A stretch of DNA of 64,000 bases, taken from assembly GCA_029204225.1 (NCBI GenBank), contig CM055096.1, positions 58,233,600 through 58,297,599 on the forward strand. Reading direction: 5' to 3'. Positions 31,993 through 43,059 of the stretch are shown here, in pieces. Position 1 is the stretch's first letter. Every line of letters starts with the position of its first letter. The stretch comes from Diphasiastrum complanatum. Its lineage: Eukaryota; Streptophyta; Lycopodiopsida; Lycopodiales; Lycopodiaceae. Both the position numbers and the translations under genes were made by a program. The notes below the pieces were generated by a model. That model was not told the DNA's origin, did no database searches, and was given only the letters and a program-made list of their open reading frames with translations.

Positions 31993-32244
31993 TAGAATTT
32001 GCTTTGCACAGGAACACAGATCATGCTACACAGTAGCACAGACAGAAAACACTCTCTACAACAAGCTCACATATCAACTGTATTTCTCAAAATGAAATTA
32101 CATTGTACATATATTGTTCACTCAAGCAACCATGCATGACCCAGGTTGCCGTTGGTGGGACGTGTGTCCCGTTGACTTGCCTCGTGGCGAGGCCAACTGA
32201 TCCTTATCCACTGATAGGACCCACAGTACAGTAACACAGTGATT
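31993..32244 (-). other. Unclassified, possible solo LTR
   Basis: Between two unrelated minus-strand copia fragments lies about 250 bp of non-coding DNA. On the minus strand it runs from TGTGTTACTGTACTGTGGG to CTGTGTTCCTGTGCA, compatible with TG...CA ends. No target duplication was identified. Confidence 0.3.
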
Positions 32245-32769
32245 CTACTTTAATTCTAACTCCCATGTGCTATGTTTAGCAATTGACTCCATCTCCTCTC
32301 CCATGGCCTTGACCCAAATGCCATCATCCTTCGCTTCACCATAAGTCGAAGGTTCTTTGCTTTGAATAATGCTTAATAAGAGAGCATAATTTGTTTCATA
32401 CCTTTCAGGTAGTGTCTTCTCTCTTGTTGATCTTCGTAGCTCTCCCTGGCTAGATGATCCTGGAAAGTCATCTATGTCACGGCTCTTCAACTTCTCTCGA
32501 TGCTACTTCCCATATACACATGATTCACACATCGATTTCAAGTTATCTTCTATGGTAGGCAATCCTGTTACCATCTCCAATTTTCTCATCAAACTGAGGC
32601 TTCCCAAGTTCAAGTGACCAAGCCTCTTATGCCACAACTCAGTTTGCGATAGAATGTACGATACAAGTCCATGTTGCCCCTTATTTGTAGCATTCAACCT
32701 GTACAATTTTGTATTGTGCTCTCTTACTCCATCCGCAATAACTTTGAACTTTTGGTTCACATCTTTCAC
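32245..32769 (-). pseudogene. Copia K fragment
   Basis: The minus strand reads VNQKFKVIADGVREHN and LWHKRLGHLNLGSLSLMRK, then CESCVYGK (integrase zinc region). It then jumps to the linker before RT (LRRSTREKTLPERYETNYAL, MGEEMESIAKHSTWEL). The integrase core is deleted. Wording differs from copia E at 33960-35280, so I treat it as a separate element. It abuts the germin-like copy at 32774. Confidence 0.75.
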
Positions 32770-32773
32770 AAAG

Positions 32774-33850
32774 CTCCTCTAGTATGTGGTCTAAGAGGCT
32801 ACACTTTTCCTAAGGTGCTACTTGTTACCTAACACGTATTCGCTCGAGAGGAAGCTTACTAGAAAGTGTAGTAGGCTCAAGCTGCTGGAGTGGCAAGGTT
32901 TGGTACAAGCGGTAGCAAGTTTACTCCTAGCCAATACATATGGAGTTAATGGCCAAATGGCTGAATGACACTTCGTCTACTTTTAAAAGAAGCATGGTGT
33001 GTACCCGTGCTCTCAAGGAACTAGAGTGTGTCACATGAACACTTTTTATGCCAATGTCCATTACAAATCTTGCCTCCATATCCACCACTATATATATATC
33101 CCTTGTGTATCCCACTCTCACACATGAGTCAATCATACTCTCGTTTCAGCAGCGACACACAGTCTAGTTCCAAGTGTTTTTCATAGTCAATCTTACTTTG
33201 TATAGGCTCTCTTTTCCATCCATTTAGAAATTGGCAACAAAGTTCATTCTAGACAAAATGCAAGCCTCCACCTCTTTCAATATCCTTGCAGGCTAGCTGC
33301 TGATATTCCTGGCCTTGCTCCTGCTACAATTCGCGCCTGTCAATGTCAATGCTGCCGATCCGGATCCTTTACAGGACTTCTGTGTTGTTGATCTTACGAA
33401 CTGAATGTAGCTCAAGATGCACCAGCTCAAGCCGTGGTTGCTCTGAACAGCCAATACCCTGGCTTCGAGGCCATTGGGGATTCCTTGTTCGGCTCAGACA
33501 TGAAGGATGAAGTGCTAGAGAAATCACTTTTCTTGGATAAGAAGACAGTGGACAAACTGAAAGCAATTTTCTCAGGCTCCAAATAATTCTTAGGCTGTGA
33601 TGGCAGACTGATCCTTCTCCAGTAATAAGGGTACTCATCGCTTTGCTTTGACTCAGATGTATTTGCACCCGTACCTATGAAAATTGATCACCAAGTCTTC
33701 TAATCAGAATATGGTCATTGGTCATGCTTTCTATCCAGCGAGTTGTTGAGGAATTAGTCATCTAGTTCATATCTCGAACAGCGATTTCTGGCTAAAGTTT
33801 GTAACAAATACAGTGTATGATTGTTAGTTAAATCAAATGCTAATAACTAC
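32774..33850 (+). pseudogene. Inverted, broken copy of the germin-like locus
   Basis: About 1.08 kb corresponds in reverse orientation to the germin-like locus at 60563-62165: upstream region and TATA-like run (near 33088-33098), leader, coding remnants (33258-33586) and 3' flank. The coding part starts MQASTSFNILAG and then has TAG where the intact gene has a Trp codon (codon 13). A deletion then removes residues from just after DFCVADLT to just before LNVAQDAP, about 120 codons including every metal ligand, and shifts the frame. The C-terminal part matches with few changes. About 190 bp of 3' flank is also missing. It cannot make a germin. Confidence 0.9.
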
Positions 33851-33870
33851 TAATTCATGAATAAACACGT

Positions 33871-33959
33871 TGCTTTCCTTTTGAGGTTTCATATCTTACG
33901 TACTGCTCTATGCAAGAAGAGAATTGCCTCATTCCCGACGTATTGCTTTATTACTAAGT
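33871..33959. repeat. Short dispersed repeat, copy 1
   Basis: About 90 bp (TTGCTTTCCTTTTGA, TTTCATATCTTACGTAC, CCCGACGTATTGCTTTATTAC) recurs in the same orientation at 58440-58528. It is the boundary between the germin-like copy and copia E protease sequence. Confidence 0.8.
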
Positions 33960-35280
33960 CTTCCTGTTCTATCAACTACTTTGCACTGATCACACTCGAA
34001 TTCTACTCTATGTCCTAGATCTGTGATTCTACTTATAGAGAGCATATTCGTAGATAAGTTTGGTACATACAAGACTTTAGAGAGTAACTTAGATTGGTCA
34101 TTTGCAAAGCTCAATCAGCTTGTGTGCTATTATCGCCAAGGTGAACATATTTATTGGTACTATAAGATGTATAGGACTTGAAACAGCCAATGAGACTGGT
34201 CATGTGGTGAGTGGCTCCGGAATCCAGGAACCAAGAACTGTCGCCAGATGCTCCTTGATGGCCGGTCATGAAGACATCATGATCCGCTTCTTGAGTAGGT
34301 TGTGGAGCTTATATAGCTGCATTTGCCACTTGATTCGACTGCCCCTAGCTATTATTCTTTGGTTGTAGTATCCGACAATCTTAAATTTAGTGGTTGTTTC
34401 ACTTGCAATATCTGCAGAAAAGCTTCTTATTCCCCTATGGAATTGACTGTTCTTTGTGCTGTGTTGGTTTCTGTTCTCACTTTGTTTGCTTCAGGCCTTT
34501 CTTCTTCTGCTTAGTTGTGCTCTTGTTGGTGTACAAGGCGTGAGAATCAGCTGAGGAACTTGAGGCTTCGTTCCTCCGCGTGTCTTTCTGCAACAACATA
34601 GTAATGACTCTCAAAAGAGTCAGTTTTGGATGTGTCATGATGATCATCACCCAGCTATCGTATGAGCTTGGCAAGCTTGTAAGCAGTTGCATTACTACAT
34701 CTTGATCGTCTATGACAAATTCGACAGCGTCCATTTGGTTTAGCAGGTTCTCTAATTGGTTGATGTGATTCTGCAGGGAATCACCATTCACCATCTTGAG
34801 GGAGTAAAATTTCTTCCTGAGATGTAGCTTGGATGCTATATCTCGCACTTCGTATAGTGTGCTCAAGATGTCCCAGACTTCTTTCGATGTCTGGGCCTCG
34901 GATACATGGTCGATCAAGGTATCCGTAATGTTGTGGATGATCAGTGTGAAAGCCTTTCCATCCTTCAGCTTCCATCTGCCGATTGCTGCGTCGTTTGCTT
35001 CGGGTTTTCCTTCTGCACCTGTAACAACGTCATACAATTCTTTAGCCATTAGTACAGTTTTCATCTTAAATTTCCACAGATGGTAATTTGCTCCATCAAG
35101 CTTGTCCATGATAGGACTGGCTTTCCCTTGGGATCCATTTGGAAGATTAGTCTAGGTGATAGGAAAAACTATCAGTGACCTAAGAATGAAAATCTAGTAT
35201 TGGATTATAGAACAAGAAGACAATTACATTATCGGTTGGTAGAGTCTTGTATTGTGGAAGCTTATCAGGCTATGAAAATA
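33960..35280 (-). pseudogene. Copia E leader, gag and protease
   Basis: Gag (34477-35109) is open for 210 codons (MDKLDGANYHLWKFKMKTVL; QNHINQLENLLNQMD). A broken zinc-knuckle region and a protease with SSWFLDSGATHHMTS, VLYVPNLSTNMLSISR and VEFECDQCKVVDRTG follow. A 33-bp gap near 34115 relative to copia J (56223-56471) shows an internal deletion. The element is cut at 33960 and has no integrase or RT. The leader between gag and the primer site is only about 170 bp. Confidence 0.85.
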
Positions 35281-35365
35281 GCTCTGATACCATGTTGGAG
35301 AAAATCCTATTGGGGTTTGCGGTGCTTGTATAAAACAAACATTTATTAGACTTAGACCCTAAAAC
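35281..35365 (-). mobile_element. Copia E primer-binding site and LTR stub
   Basis: GCTCTGATACCA at 35281-35292 is the complement of the usual primer-binding site. The LTR end follows (complement ...TTTTCTCCAACA), with about 70 bp kept before the copia C LTR begins. Confidence 0.75.
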
Positions 35366-35913
35366 ATTAGACTTTGAGTTTGACTTTTCAAAGTTATAAT
35401 AGTCTAAAAGTATTCGAATTACCACTTTTAGAAAGTGAGGGAAAGTAGAAAGTTGAATTTGGACACATTCAAATTTGAATGTTAGATACATTGAATCTAG
35501 TTCATATTGTAGTAGGGTTTTTGATCTAGAAGTTTCTATGGAGGGAAACAAAGCTCATTAATGAGGCATGGACATGATATAAATAGATGTAAACTTGTGG
35601 GAGAAATGATTCTTCTCTCTCTCATCTCATTTCATGCTTATACATGGGTTCTCTTGGTTTCATCTATCGATGGGTGCACTATATTGATGATATCTTGCAA
35701 TCTTGTTGATATTCGGATCCGCACGTGTGAGATATAGCCACTTACTATTTTTGTATGGACATCAACTTCATTTTACCATAAGTTTGATGTTTGATCAATA
35801 TCTTTTTGAGTTTGCATCTCTTTCATTAAGTAAAAATGGTGTAAATTGTGAGGCCTTTCATACCAAATATCAGTAGATGATTTTGGATCATAGTGATTCA
35901 CAAAATCTTCACA
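35366..35913 (+). mobile_element. 5' LTR of copia C, 5' truncated
   Basis: Matches positions 74-639 of the 3' LTR at 42416-43054 (TTTGACTTTTCAAAGTTATA, TACATTGAATCTAGTTCAT). The first 73 bp are absent. It has ATATAAATAG near 35577 and a GCACGTGTGA motif near 35721, and ends CTTCACA before the primer site. Confidence 0.85.
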
Positions 35914-35925
35914 TGCTATCAGAGC
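35914..35925 (+). other. Mutated primer-binding site of copia C
   Basis: TGCTATCAGAGC differs by one base from the TGGTATCAGAGC of the other copies. Confidence 0.8.
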
Positions 35926-36422
35926 TTGTGTTGCAAAAATCAAGCATTTCACATAAGTAGAATTGGTCTTTTGTAGGTCAAATCTCAACTTAGGTTTATG
36001 AACTTTAAGTAGGCCGATTTCACATGTGCCTTATTGTGGGTTTGCCAATTTTTGATGCGTTAGGAAAGCTTCATTAGAGGCTACAAGATTTGATATCAAG
36101 TTTGTTGCAATTGCATGTAGAAATTGGAAGATTCAATTTTTTGTGATTTTGTCAAAATCCTATTTTTGATTGGATCTCTATTTTTTGAGGTTGCTAGACT
36201 TCAATAGAGTGTGTTTCAATCTTAGGAAGTGGCAAGATTCAATAGATTGTTGGTAGATCATAGGTAGATCAAAATTTCTTCATTCTATGTGTTGATTTGC
36301 TAGTTATAAGTGCTAGAAGAGAATTGAGAGGTTCCATGTCTTTGTGATTTCTTTTTGTTGTTATTCAAAAGAGTGCTTTGTGCATTGGAACAGGTTGAAG
36401 AGAAATATCAGGTCATTGCAAC

Positions 36423-37231
36423 ATGGCTACATCAAGTGGATTCATGCTGGAAGGCAATGATAGGCTTACCTCATCCAACTACTCTACATGGAAGGTGAGA
36501 ATGGAATCAATTCTTGAAATGCATGATTTGATGGATATTGTTGTAGGGTTGGAGGAGGGACCCTTGGTTCAACAAGATCAAGTGAGGTATAACAAGAGAG
36601 CCGAGAAAGTTGTACACATGATCAGGATGAATATTACCAATGAGCTACTCAAGGAGATTGGTAAGTGAAATTCATCTCATGAGGCTTGGGAAGCTTTGAA
36701 GAAGCTTTATGAATCCAAGTCTACATCTAGAATGTTGACTTTAAGAAGACAAATCTTTCAAAGCTTACAAAAGAAAGAAGAGAGTCCTAATACTTTTGTT
36801 TTGAGAGTGAAGGCTTTAAATGATGAGTTAGCTTGCATTGATGAGAGCTTGTTCAAGTTATTCTTAATGGCTTGTTGGATGCTCATGCTAATATTGTACA
36901 AAGCCTTACTATTCAAAAAACTTTTCCAAGTTTGATGGATCTTCAAAAGATCTTGATCAATGAGGAATATAGGATTCAAGCAAGATGTGAATCTACAACA
37001 ACATCTCAAGATGGTGAGGAAGCAATGTTCATCAAAGACAAGTTCAAGAAAAAAGATAAGGAAAAGTGGTCTAAAGGACAAGATCATGGTGAGTCTTCTT
37101 CTTTTGGTAAGAAGAAATATAGGTCTAAATTGAAGTGCTTCTATTGTGGCATCAAGGGTCACTTTGCTTAGTGATTGTTACAAAAACAAGAGAGATCAAG
37201 GAGACAAGCAAGGTAATCTAACTCTTGATGA
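36423..37231 (+). pseudogene. Copia C gag
   Basis: Starts MATSSGFMLEGNDRLTSSNY, close to copia A and D gag. A stop (TGA) follows EIGK at 36666. A deletion after CIDES removes the residues that precede LVQVILNGLL in copia A and shifts the frame. The zinc knuckle begins CFYCGIKGHFA and is then broken by a one-base change of frame. The sequence is cut at 37231 by the nested gypsy derivative. Confidence 0.85.
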
Positions 37232-38307
37232 TGCTAACAGATTTCAGAGAATCCCCAGATGCCGAGCCAAGCCGAAGACACAGAATACCTCTCGCCCATG
37301 AGGAGGTGTCAAAAGGAGGAGAGCAGAAGAAGTTGAGAGCCGAGAAATTACTAGCTAGGATGATAGTGAAATATCTATGTGAGCCTACATGGTGTATCCC
37401 AGAGAAGGAACGACCATGTAGGAGCTAGTCATATTTCCTAGGCTTTGTAAATAAATGTAGCCCCCCCCCCTTAAATTAGTTAGAGTGAGCCACCTTTTGA
37501 TGGTGACCTTTAGTGGAAGGGCAAATTCCACATGTAATTTCTAATTTGGTGGAATTGCCACTTGGGCTCCACATGGGAAGCCTTCTTGCTTATTTAAGGG
37601 CACCCCTCTCTTGTGAGGGAGCTTTTTGAATGTATTGTCAAGTTCTCTTGAGCAAAGAAAGAGGATCCTCCATGAGTTCTTGATGATTGCTAAGCTCCTT
37701 GTTCATGGCAATGTTCTTGAGTGAAGTTTCTATGAGCATGCTTGATTTCCTTGTATTGTGGATTAACTAGGATCTTGTTTTCTAGTTTCTTGCTTAGTTG
37801 TGGATTAGAATTCACTTCTTGTTTATGGAATAAGGTAGAAATCAGTATTCAAGTAAACTAAATAGGCTGGAATAGTGGTGTATATCTTGCATACTCTCTT
37901 AGCTTCCAGTTCTTGATTGTTCTTGGGCATTCTAAGCATCAAGAAATGAGTGTTTCTTGATTCTTGGACTGTCAAATGCTGTTAGGAATCTAGTTTCTCG
38001 TTTCTTTTTCAGTAGTTAATCTTGTTCTTGATTGATCTCTAATTCAGTAGATAGTGGTAGGTCTGCTCCCTATTCCAAAATGTTGATCCTCTTGAGCTAA
38101 AGATGGTTACATGGTCAGTTTCTACATGTAGCTGAGTATCGGAATGGTGTCTCCCACTAACAGACTGGGAAATACATGTTGAAATCTGAGTAACGCTTCT
38201 GCTTTGTAACTGTTCTAATAAGAAGAAGAACCATAAAGAACCGTAACTAAAGAAGAGGTAAAGAAATCACTAGAACCGTGTTCACAGATTCAGAGAATCT
38301 GTGAACA
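37232..38307 (+). repeat. 5' LTR of the nested gypsy derivative
   Basis: 1076 bp with TG...CA ends. The outer parts carry a direct repeat, ACAGATT(T)CAGAGAATC, at both termini. TTATTTAAGGGC near 37590 may be the TATA region. A related LTR lies at 13121-14185. Confidence 0.85.
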
Positions 38308-38361
38308 TTTGGCACCGTTGCCGGGGATGATGGAGCAACGACATCAGCAGCAGCCCAACAT

Positions 38362-39075
38362 ATGACCACCTCACACCTGGCTACTCCACCAGACAAAGTC
38401 ACCACCCCACCCACATTGATTACCATGCGAACGCCAACAACATCACCAATGGCACAAGATTTGGGGGGGGGGGAGGAGTGGGGATATCCATTCCCCAGGT
38501 CACCACCAGAAAATCCAGCACAGCTAGCCATGCAAGATGGTTATGCTATTGCCATAGGCCCAATAAGGAACCGCTGCTTTATTTGTAGTGAAACAGAACA
38601 TTTCATGGCTGATTGTAAAGTAAAAAACCAATACCATGCGGAATGTCCCGACTGTGTCCATAAACACAGTTTCAAGGATTGTCCTAAACAACCTAACATG
38701 ATTCTTCCATCACGTCATATCTCATCCGAACCTGTTAGAATTCTCACTAGAGCACAATGCCAACAACAAGAACAGCAGCAAAATAATGTCAAATCAGCTA
38801 ACCCCCAAGGAAGCCACTTGATGGCTTCCACATTACCAAAAGATTACCCAGACCCAAAAGTGGAACAACGGAAATACCATGAGCTTCGAGATGAGTTTTT
38901 GCGAGAGAAAGAACATACAGAAAGTCTGTTCTCAGCTCATATCCCCGAAAAGGAGCAATCCCTACAGGGACTTGAAGTATTTTCTAACGTCCTGCAAGCT
39001 CAACTCACCATGCCGTTTCATACCGCAGTAGAATCCTTCACTGGGCTTCAATGTTATATCCATCGAAATTTTTAG
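38362..39075 (+). pseudogene. Gypsy gag fragment with zinc knuckles
   Basis: The 237-codon frame has a Thr/Pro-rich start and a zinc-knuckle region RCFICSETEHFMADC followed by CPDCVHKHSFKDC. A poly-Gln stretch and a charged region rich in Glu and Lys follow. The large matrix/capsid part expected before the knuckle is missing, so it is only the C-terminal end of gag. It starts about 35 bp after the primer site, which also points to an N-terminal deletion. Confidence 0.7.
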
Positions 39076-39138
39076 CTGCCTAATATTCTTGATGAACAGT
39101 GAGAAATAGAAGAGATTTCTGAAATTCCCCAAATTCCT

Positions 39139-39531
39139 ATGAATCTGTTGAGTATAGGTGTTGCTAAGGGGACTAGCATCACCCTACCTTTGTCCTATAA
39201 AGACTATCCCGCAGTATTTGCTATCCTAGATAGCGGATCAGGCATTAATATCATGGCTTTGTCATTACCAAAGTCATGGGGCTTTCATACCCTCGATCGA
39301 CCACGATATAAACTTCGCATGGCTGATCAACGAGTTACTGACCCTGCTAGTCATTTATCAAATATAAAAGTTCGCATAACAAGTGTCAAATTTGTGCTAG
39401 ATTGTGCCATCTTAGATTTACCAGAAGATAACAATACATATAAACTCCTTCTTGGTACACCTTGGCTCCAGATGGCAGATGTTGTCCAAGATTGGAAGCA
39501 TAGCAAAATTACCTTTGGTAACCACGATTAA
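39139..39531 (+). pseudogene. Gypsy retropepsin-like protease
   Basis: The 130-codon frame contains FAILDSGSGINIMALSLPK, the catalytic Asp-Ser-Gly of retroviral-type aspartic proteases, and LLLGTPWLQMADVVQDWKH, the usual second half of the fold. It is open but isolated: RT should follow and instead the 3' LTR remnant starts 80 bp later. Confidence 0.8.
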
Positions 39532-39819
39532 CGAGTCACGGGTGACTCAACAGGCCATGTCAATCCCGCCAAGGTAAACGATGATTGGTCATCCACAACA
39601 TATGATGAATTAGATACATGGTCGGTTTCTGCATGTACCTGAGTATCGAAACCGTGTCTCCCACTAACAGGCTGGGAAATACATGTTCAAATCTGAGTAA
39701 CGCTTCTGCTTTGTAGTTGTTCAAATAAGAAGAAGAATCATAAAGAACCGTAACTCAAGAAGAGGTAAAGAAATCACTAGAACCGTGTTCACAGATTTAG
39801 AGAATCTGTGAACAGATGA

Positions 39820-42365
39820 GGATGGTGTTGATGTTCAAAACACAAATGATGATGCTTTTGTGAGGTCTTCATGTTTGAGTTCTATTGTTGGAGATATTGA
39901 TCCATGGTGGATTGATAGTGGAGCAAGCTCACACATGACTTTTCACGAGTATTTCACTTCTTTGTTGGCATATGGAGATGACAAGAGGGTGATCTACATG
40001 GCCAATGATGGTATGTGTGCAATCAAAGGGATTGGCACAATTCCTATATCTCTCTATACAAATAGGTTCATTTGAAAGATTTTTTGTTCATTCAATCTGT
40101 TACTAAGAACCTACTTAGTGTGAGTCAATTGCTAAGCAAAGGTCTTAAAGTGGAGCTGGAAGGAGATGCTTGTATGATCAAAAGGAAGGATGTCTTGATT
40201 GCAAAAGGTAAAAGACAAGGGGAGTTATTCAAACTAGATGCTTGTGTTATTGCTAACCAAGTTGGTTGTGTAGCAAGTGAGCAAATATCCATGCAAGAGG
40301 TTTGGCATAAGAGGATGGGGCATCTCAACTTCAAAGCATTGGAGGTAATGGCTAGAAAGCAAGTTGTGTTTGGCCTTCCAAGTTCCTTAACTAGCATCAA
40401 TAATGTTTGTGAGCCTTGTGCTTTGTTAAAGTCACATAGAATACCTTATACTAGATCTACATCTAGATCTACAAAGCCTTTTCAATTTGTACATTCGGAT
40501 ATTCATGGAAGTACTACAATTAGCAATAGTGGAACTAAGATGTATGTAGCTTTCATTGATGATTTTAGTAGATATTGTTGGGTATATCTATTAAAGAGCA
40601 AAGATGAAGTGTATGATGTCTTTGTGAAGTTCAAGATTGCAAGGGAGAACCAATTTTCCACAAGGATCAAGTGCTTGAGGAGTGACAATGATGGTGAGTA
40701 TATCTCAACCAAGTTCAAGGCCTTTTGTGATGAGTATGGGATCAAGAGGGAGTACACGACTCCAAGGACACCTCAACAAAATGGAGTGGCCGAGAGGAAG
40801 AATAGGACATTATGTAAAAGGTGCCAAAGCCATGAGGTTAAGTGCTAATCTTCCTAGACCATTTTGGGATCAAGCCTTGTTGTGTGCTAAATTTCTATGC
40901 AATAGGTGGCTGAGTACTATATTGGATGGAAGAACACCTTTTGAGATGCTATTCAAGAGGAGGCTGAGTGTCAATATAACTCTTCATGATAGGACAAAGG
41001 AGGATCCATCTACAAGGAAAGGTATATTTGTTGGATATAGTGAGGTGAGTAGATCCTACAAGGCTTGTATTCCTACTACTAATAAGGTGATTATTGGTTG
41101 AGATGTCATTTTTTATGAGGGAAACATTCCAAACGTGTCTTCATGTAATGATGGTGTGGATGGATCTAACAATCTTGATGTTGATGATATGGATCCTATT
41201 TTAGATGTTGCATGTGTAGATGAAGCAAGGAACAAAGAGGAGTGGATCCAAGTAATGGATCTTGAGTATCAAGCTCTCATGAAGAACAATACATGGAGAT
41301 TGGTGGAGTTACCTAAGGACAAGAAAGCTATCGGATGCAAATGGATCTTCAAGATGAAGACTAACCAAGATGGATATATCAATAAGCATAAGGCAAGGTT
41401 GGTGGCCAAGGGATATGCACAAGACTCACATGGTACTGACTATGATGAGACCTTTGCACCCATGGCAAAGATGGTAAGCATTCAGGTCATCATCTCTCTT
41501 TCTACTCTTTTTGGATAGGATCTATGGCATATGGACATTACAAATGCATTCTTGAATGATGATCTTGAGGAGGAAGTCACATGGACCAACCCAAGAGCTA
41601 CATTTCATCTACAAAGCCAAATCATATTTGTCTTCTACAAAAGAGTTTGTATGGTCTTAAGCAATCACCAAGGAGTTGGTATGCTATGCTTAACACATTT
41701 TTACTCTCTCAAATTTTTTTTATGAGTGAGAATGATCATTCATTATATTTTAGATATGCTGGAAATGATGTTATTATCTTGCTAATCTATGTGGATGATA
41801 TCATCTTGAGTGGAGGAAACAAGCAAGATGTTGATGATATCAAGAGTGCTCTCAAGAAGGATTTTGAGGTGCAAGATCTTGGCCATTTGCATTACATTTT
41901 AGGAATAAAAGTGATTAGATCTTCTCAATCTACTTTCATTTGTCAAGAGAAGCTATATCATGGATGTCAAAGAAACAAGCCACTATCTCATTGTCATCTA
42001 GTGAGGCCGAGTACAAAGCCCTTACTCATTGCACAAAAGAAATGGTATGGATCAAGAGGATGATCAAGGATCTTCACTTGCTGGATTTTTCAGAGAGCCC
42101 AATCATCTTTTGTGACAACCTGTCAGCCCAAAAGTTGGCAAGCAATCTTATATTTCATGCTAGCTGGAGCAAGCATAATGAGATGGCATATCACTTTGTG
42201 CGGGAGCAAGTCATGGCAAAGGAGGTGGAGCTTCAACATGTTTTTTGAAGGGAATGTGTAGCTGATATCTTCACCAAAGCATTGGGAAAAGACTTTCACA
42301 CAAAGCATAGGACTTCACTTGGAGTATTCTCAAAGTCTATGCTAAAACTAGTTGAAGAGAGAGAT
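39820..42365 (+). pseudogene. Copia C pol, broken
   Basis: Resumes copia C after the nested element. Protease (WWIDSGASSHMTFHEYF), integrase zinc region (VWHKRMGHLNFKAL) and core (CLRSDNDGEYIS; PRTPQQNGVAERKNRT) are followed by frameshifts near 40800 and 40990. RT (MDITNAFLNDDLEEEV; LIYVDDIILSGG) ends in a deletion at about 41950 that joins it to the middle of RNase H (ISWMSKKQATISLSSSEAEY). The frame ends KSMLKLVEER, as in copia A. Stops at 41101 and 41516 also break it. Confidence 0.85.
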
Positions 42366-42415
42366 TAATCCTTGCAAACAAATAAAGTTGGTGTCCTATG
42401 AACACTAGCACTCGA

Positions 42416-43054
42416 GTGTGAAAAATTGTCAAGTAGTTTGATATTTTGGTCATATTTGTTTATTTGGCAATTGAGGCCAATTTGCATATTAGACTCAGAG
42501 TTTGACTTTTCAAAGTTATATTAGTCTAAAATTATTTGAGTTACCACTTTTAGAAAGTGAGGGAAAGCAGAAAGTCAAGTTTGGACACATTCAAATTTGA
42601 ATGTTAGATACATTGAATCTAGTTCATGTTGTAGTAGGGTTTTTGATCCATAAGTTTCTATGGAGGGAAACCAAGCTCATTAATGAGGCATGGACCTGCT
42701 ATAAATAGATGTCATCTTGTGGGAGAAATAATTCTTCTCTCTCTCTCATCTCATTTCATGCTTATACATGAGTTCTCTAGGGTTAATCTATCCATTGGTG
42801 CACTATCTTGGTGATATCTTGCAATCTTGTGTGTAGACTGCATTGTTTTGTTGATATTTGGATCCACGTGTGAAATAAAGTAACTTATTGTTTTTCTATG
42901 GACAACAACTTCATTTTATCATAATTTTGATTCTTGATCAATATCTTGTTGACTTTGTTGATTTTCTATATTGCAAATGGTGTAAATTGTGTTGTCTTTC
43001 ATATCAAAGATCAATAGATGATTTTGGATCTTAGTGATTCACAAAATCTTCACA
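42416..43054 (+). repeat. 3' LTR of copia C
   Basis: 639 bp from TGTGAAAAATTG to ATCTTCACA, with CTATAAATAG near 42700 and a CACGTGTGAAA motif at 42865-42875. It differs visibly from the 5' copy, so the insertion is old. CACTA sequence follows at once. Confidence 0.85.
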
Positions 43055-43059
43055 TTTTG

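Larger units (their letters stand above)
37232..39814 (+). mobile_element. Nested Ty3/gypsy derivative, internally deleted
   Basis: A 2583-bp element inserted in copia C, flanked by GATGA on both sides (37227-37231 and 39815-39819). The 5' LTR is 37232-38307 (TGCTAACAG...GTGAACA). The primer site TGGCACCGTTGCCGGGGA starts at 38310 and is typical of gypsy elements. Gag and protease remain, but RT, RNase H and integrase are gone, and only the last 200 bp of the 3' LTR (39613-39814) is left. The deletion therefore happened after insertion, or the element moved as a short derivative. Confidence 0.9.

Noticed and set aside
38247-38531. 94-codon minus-strand frame
   Set aside because: It is antisense to the gypsy gag end and its 5' leader; composition reflects the Thr/Pro-rich opposite strand.
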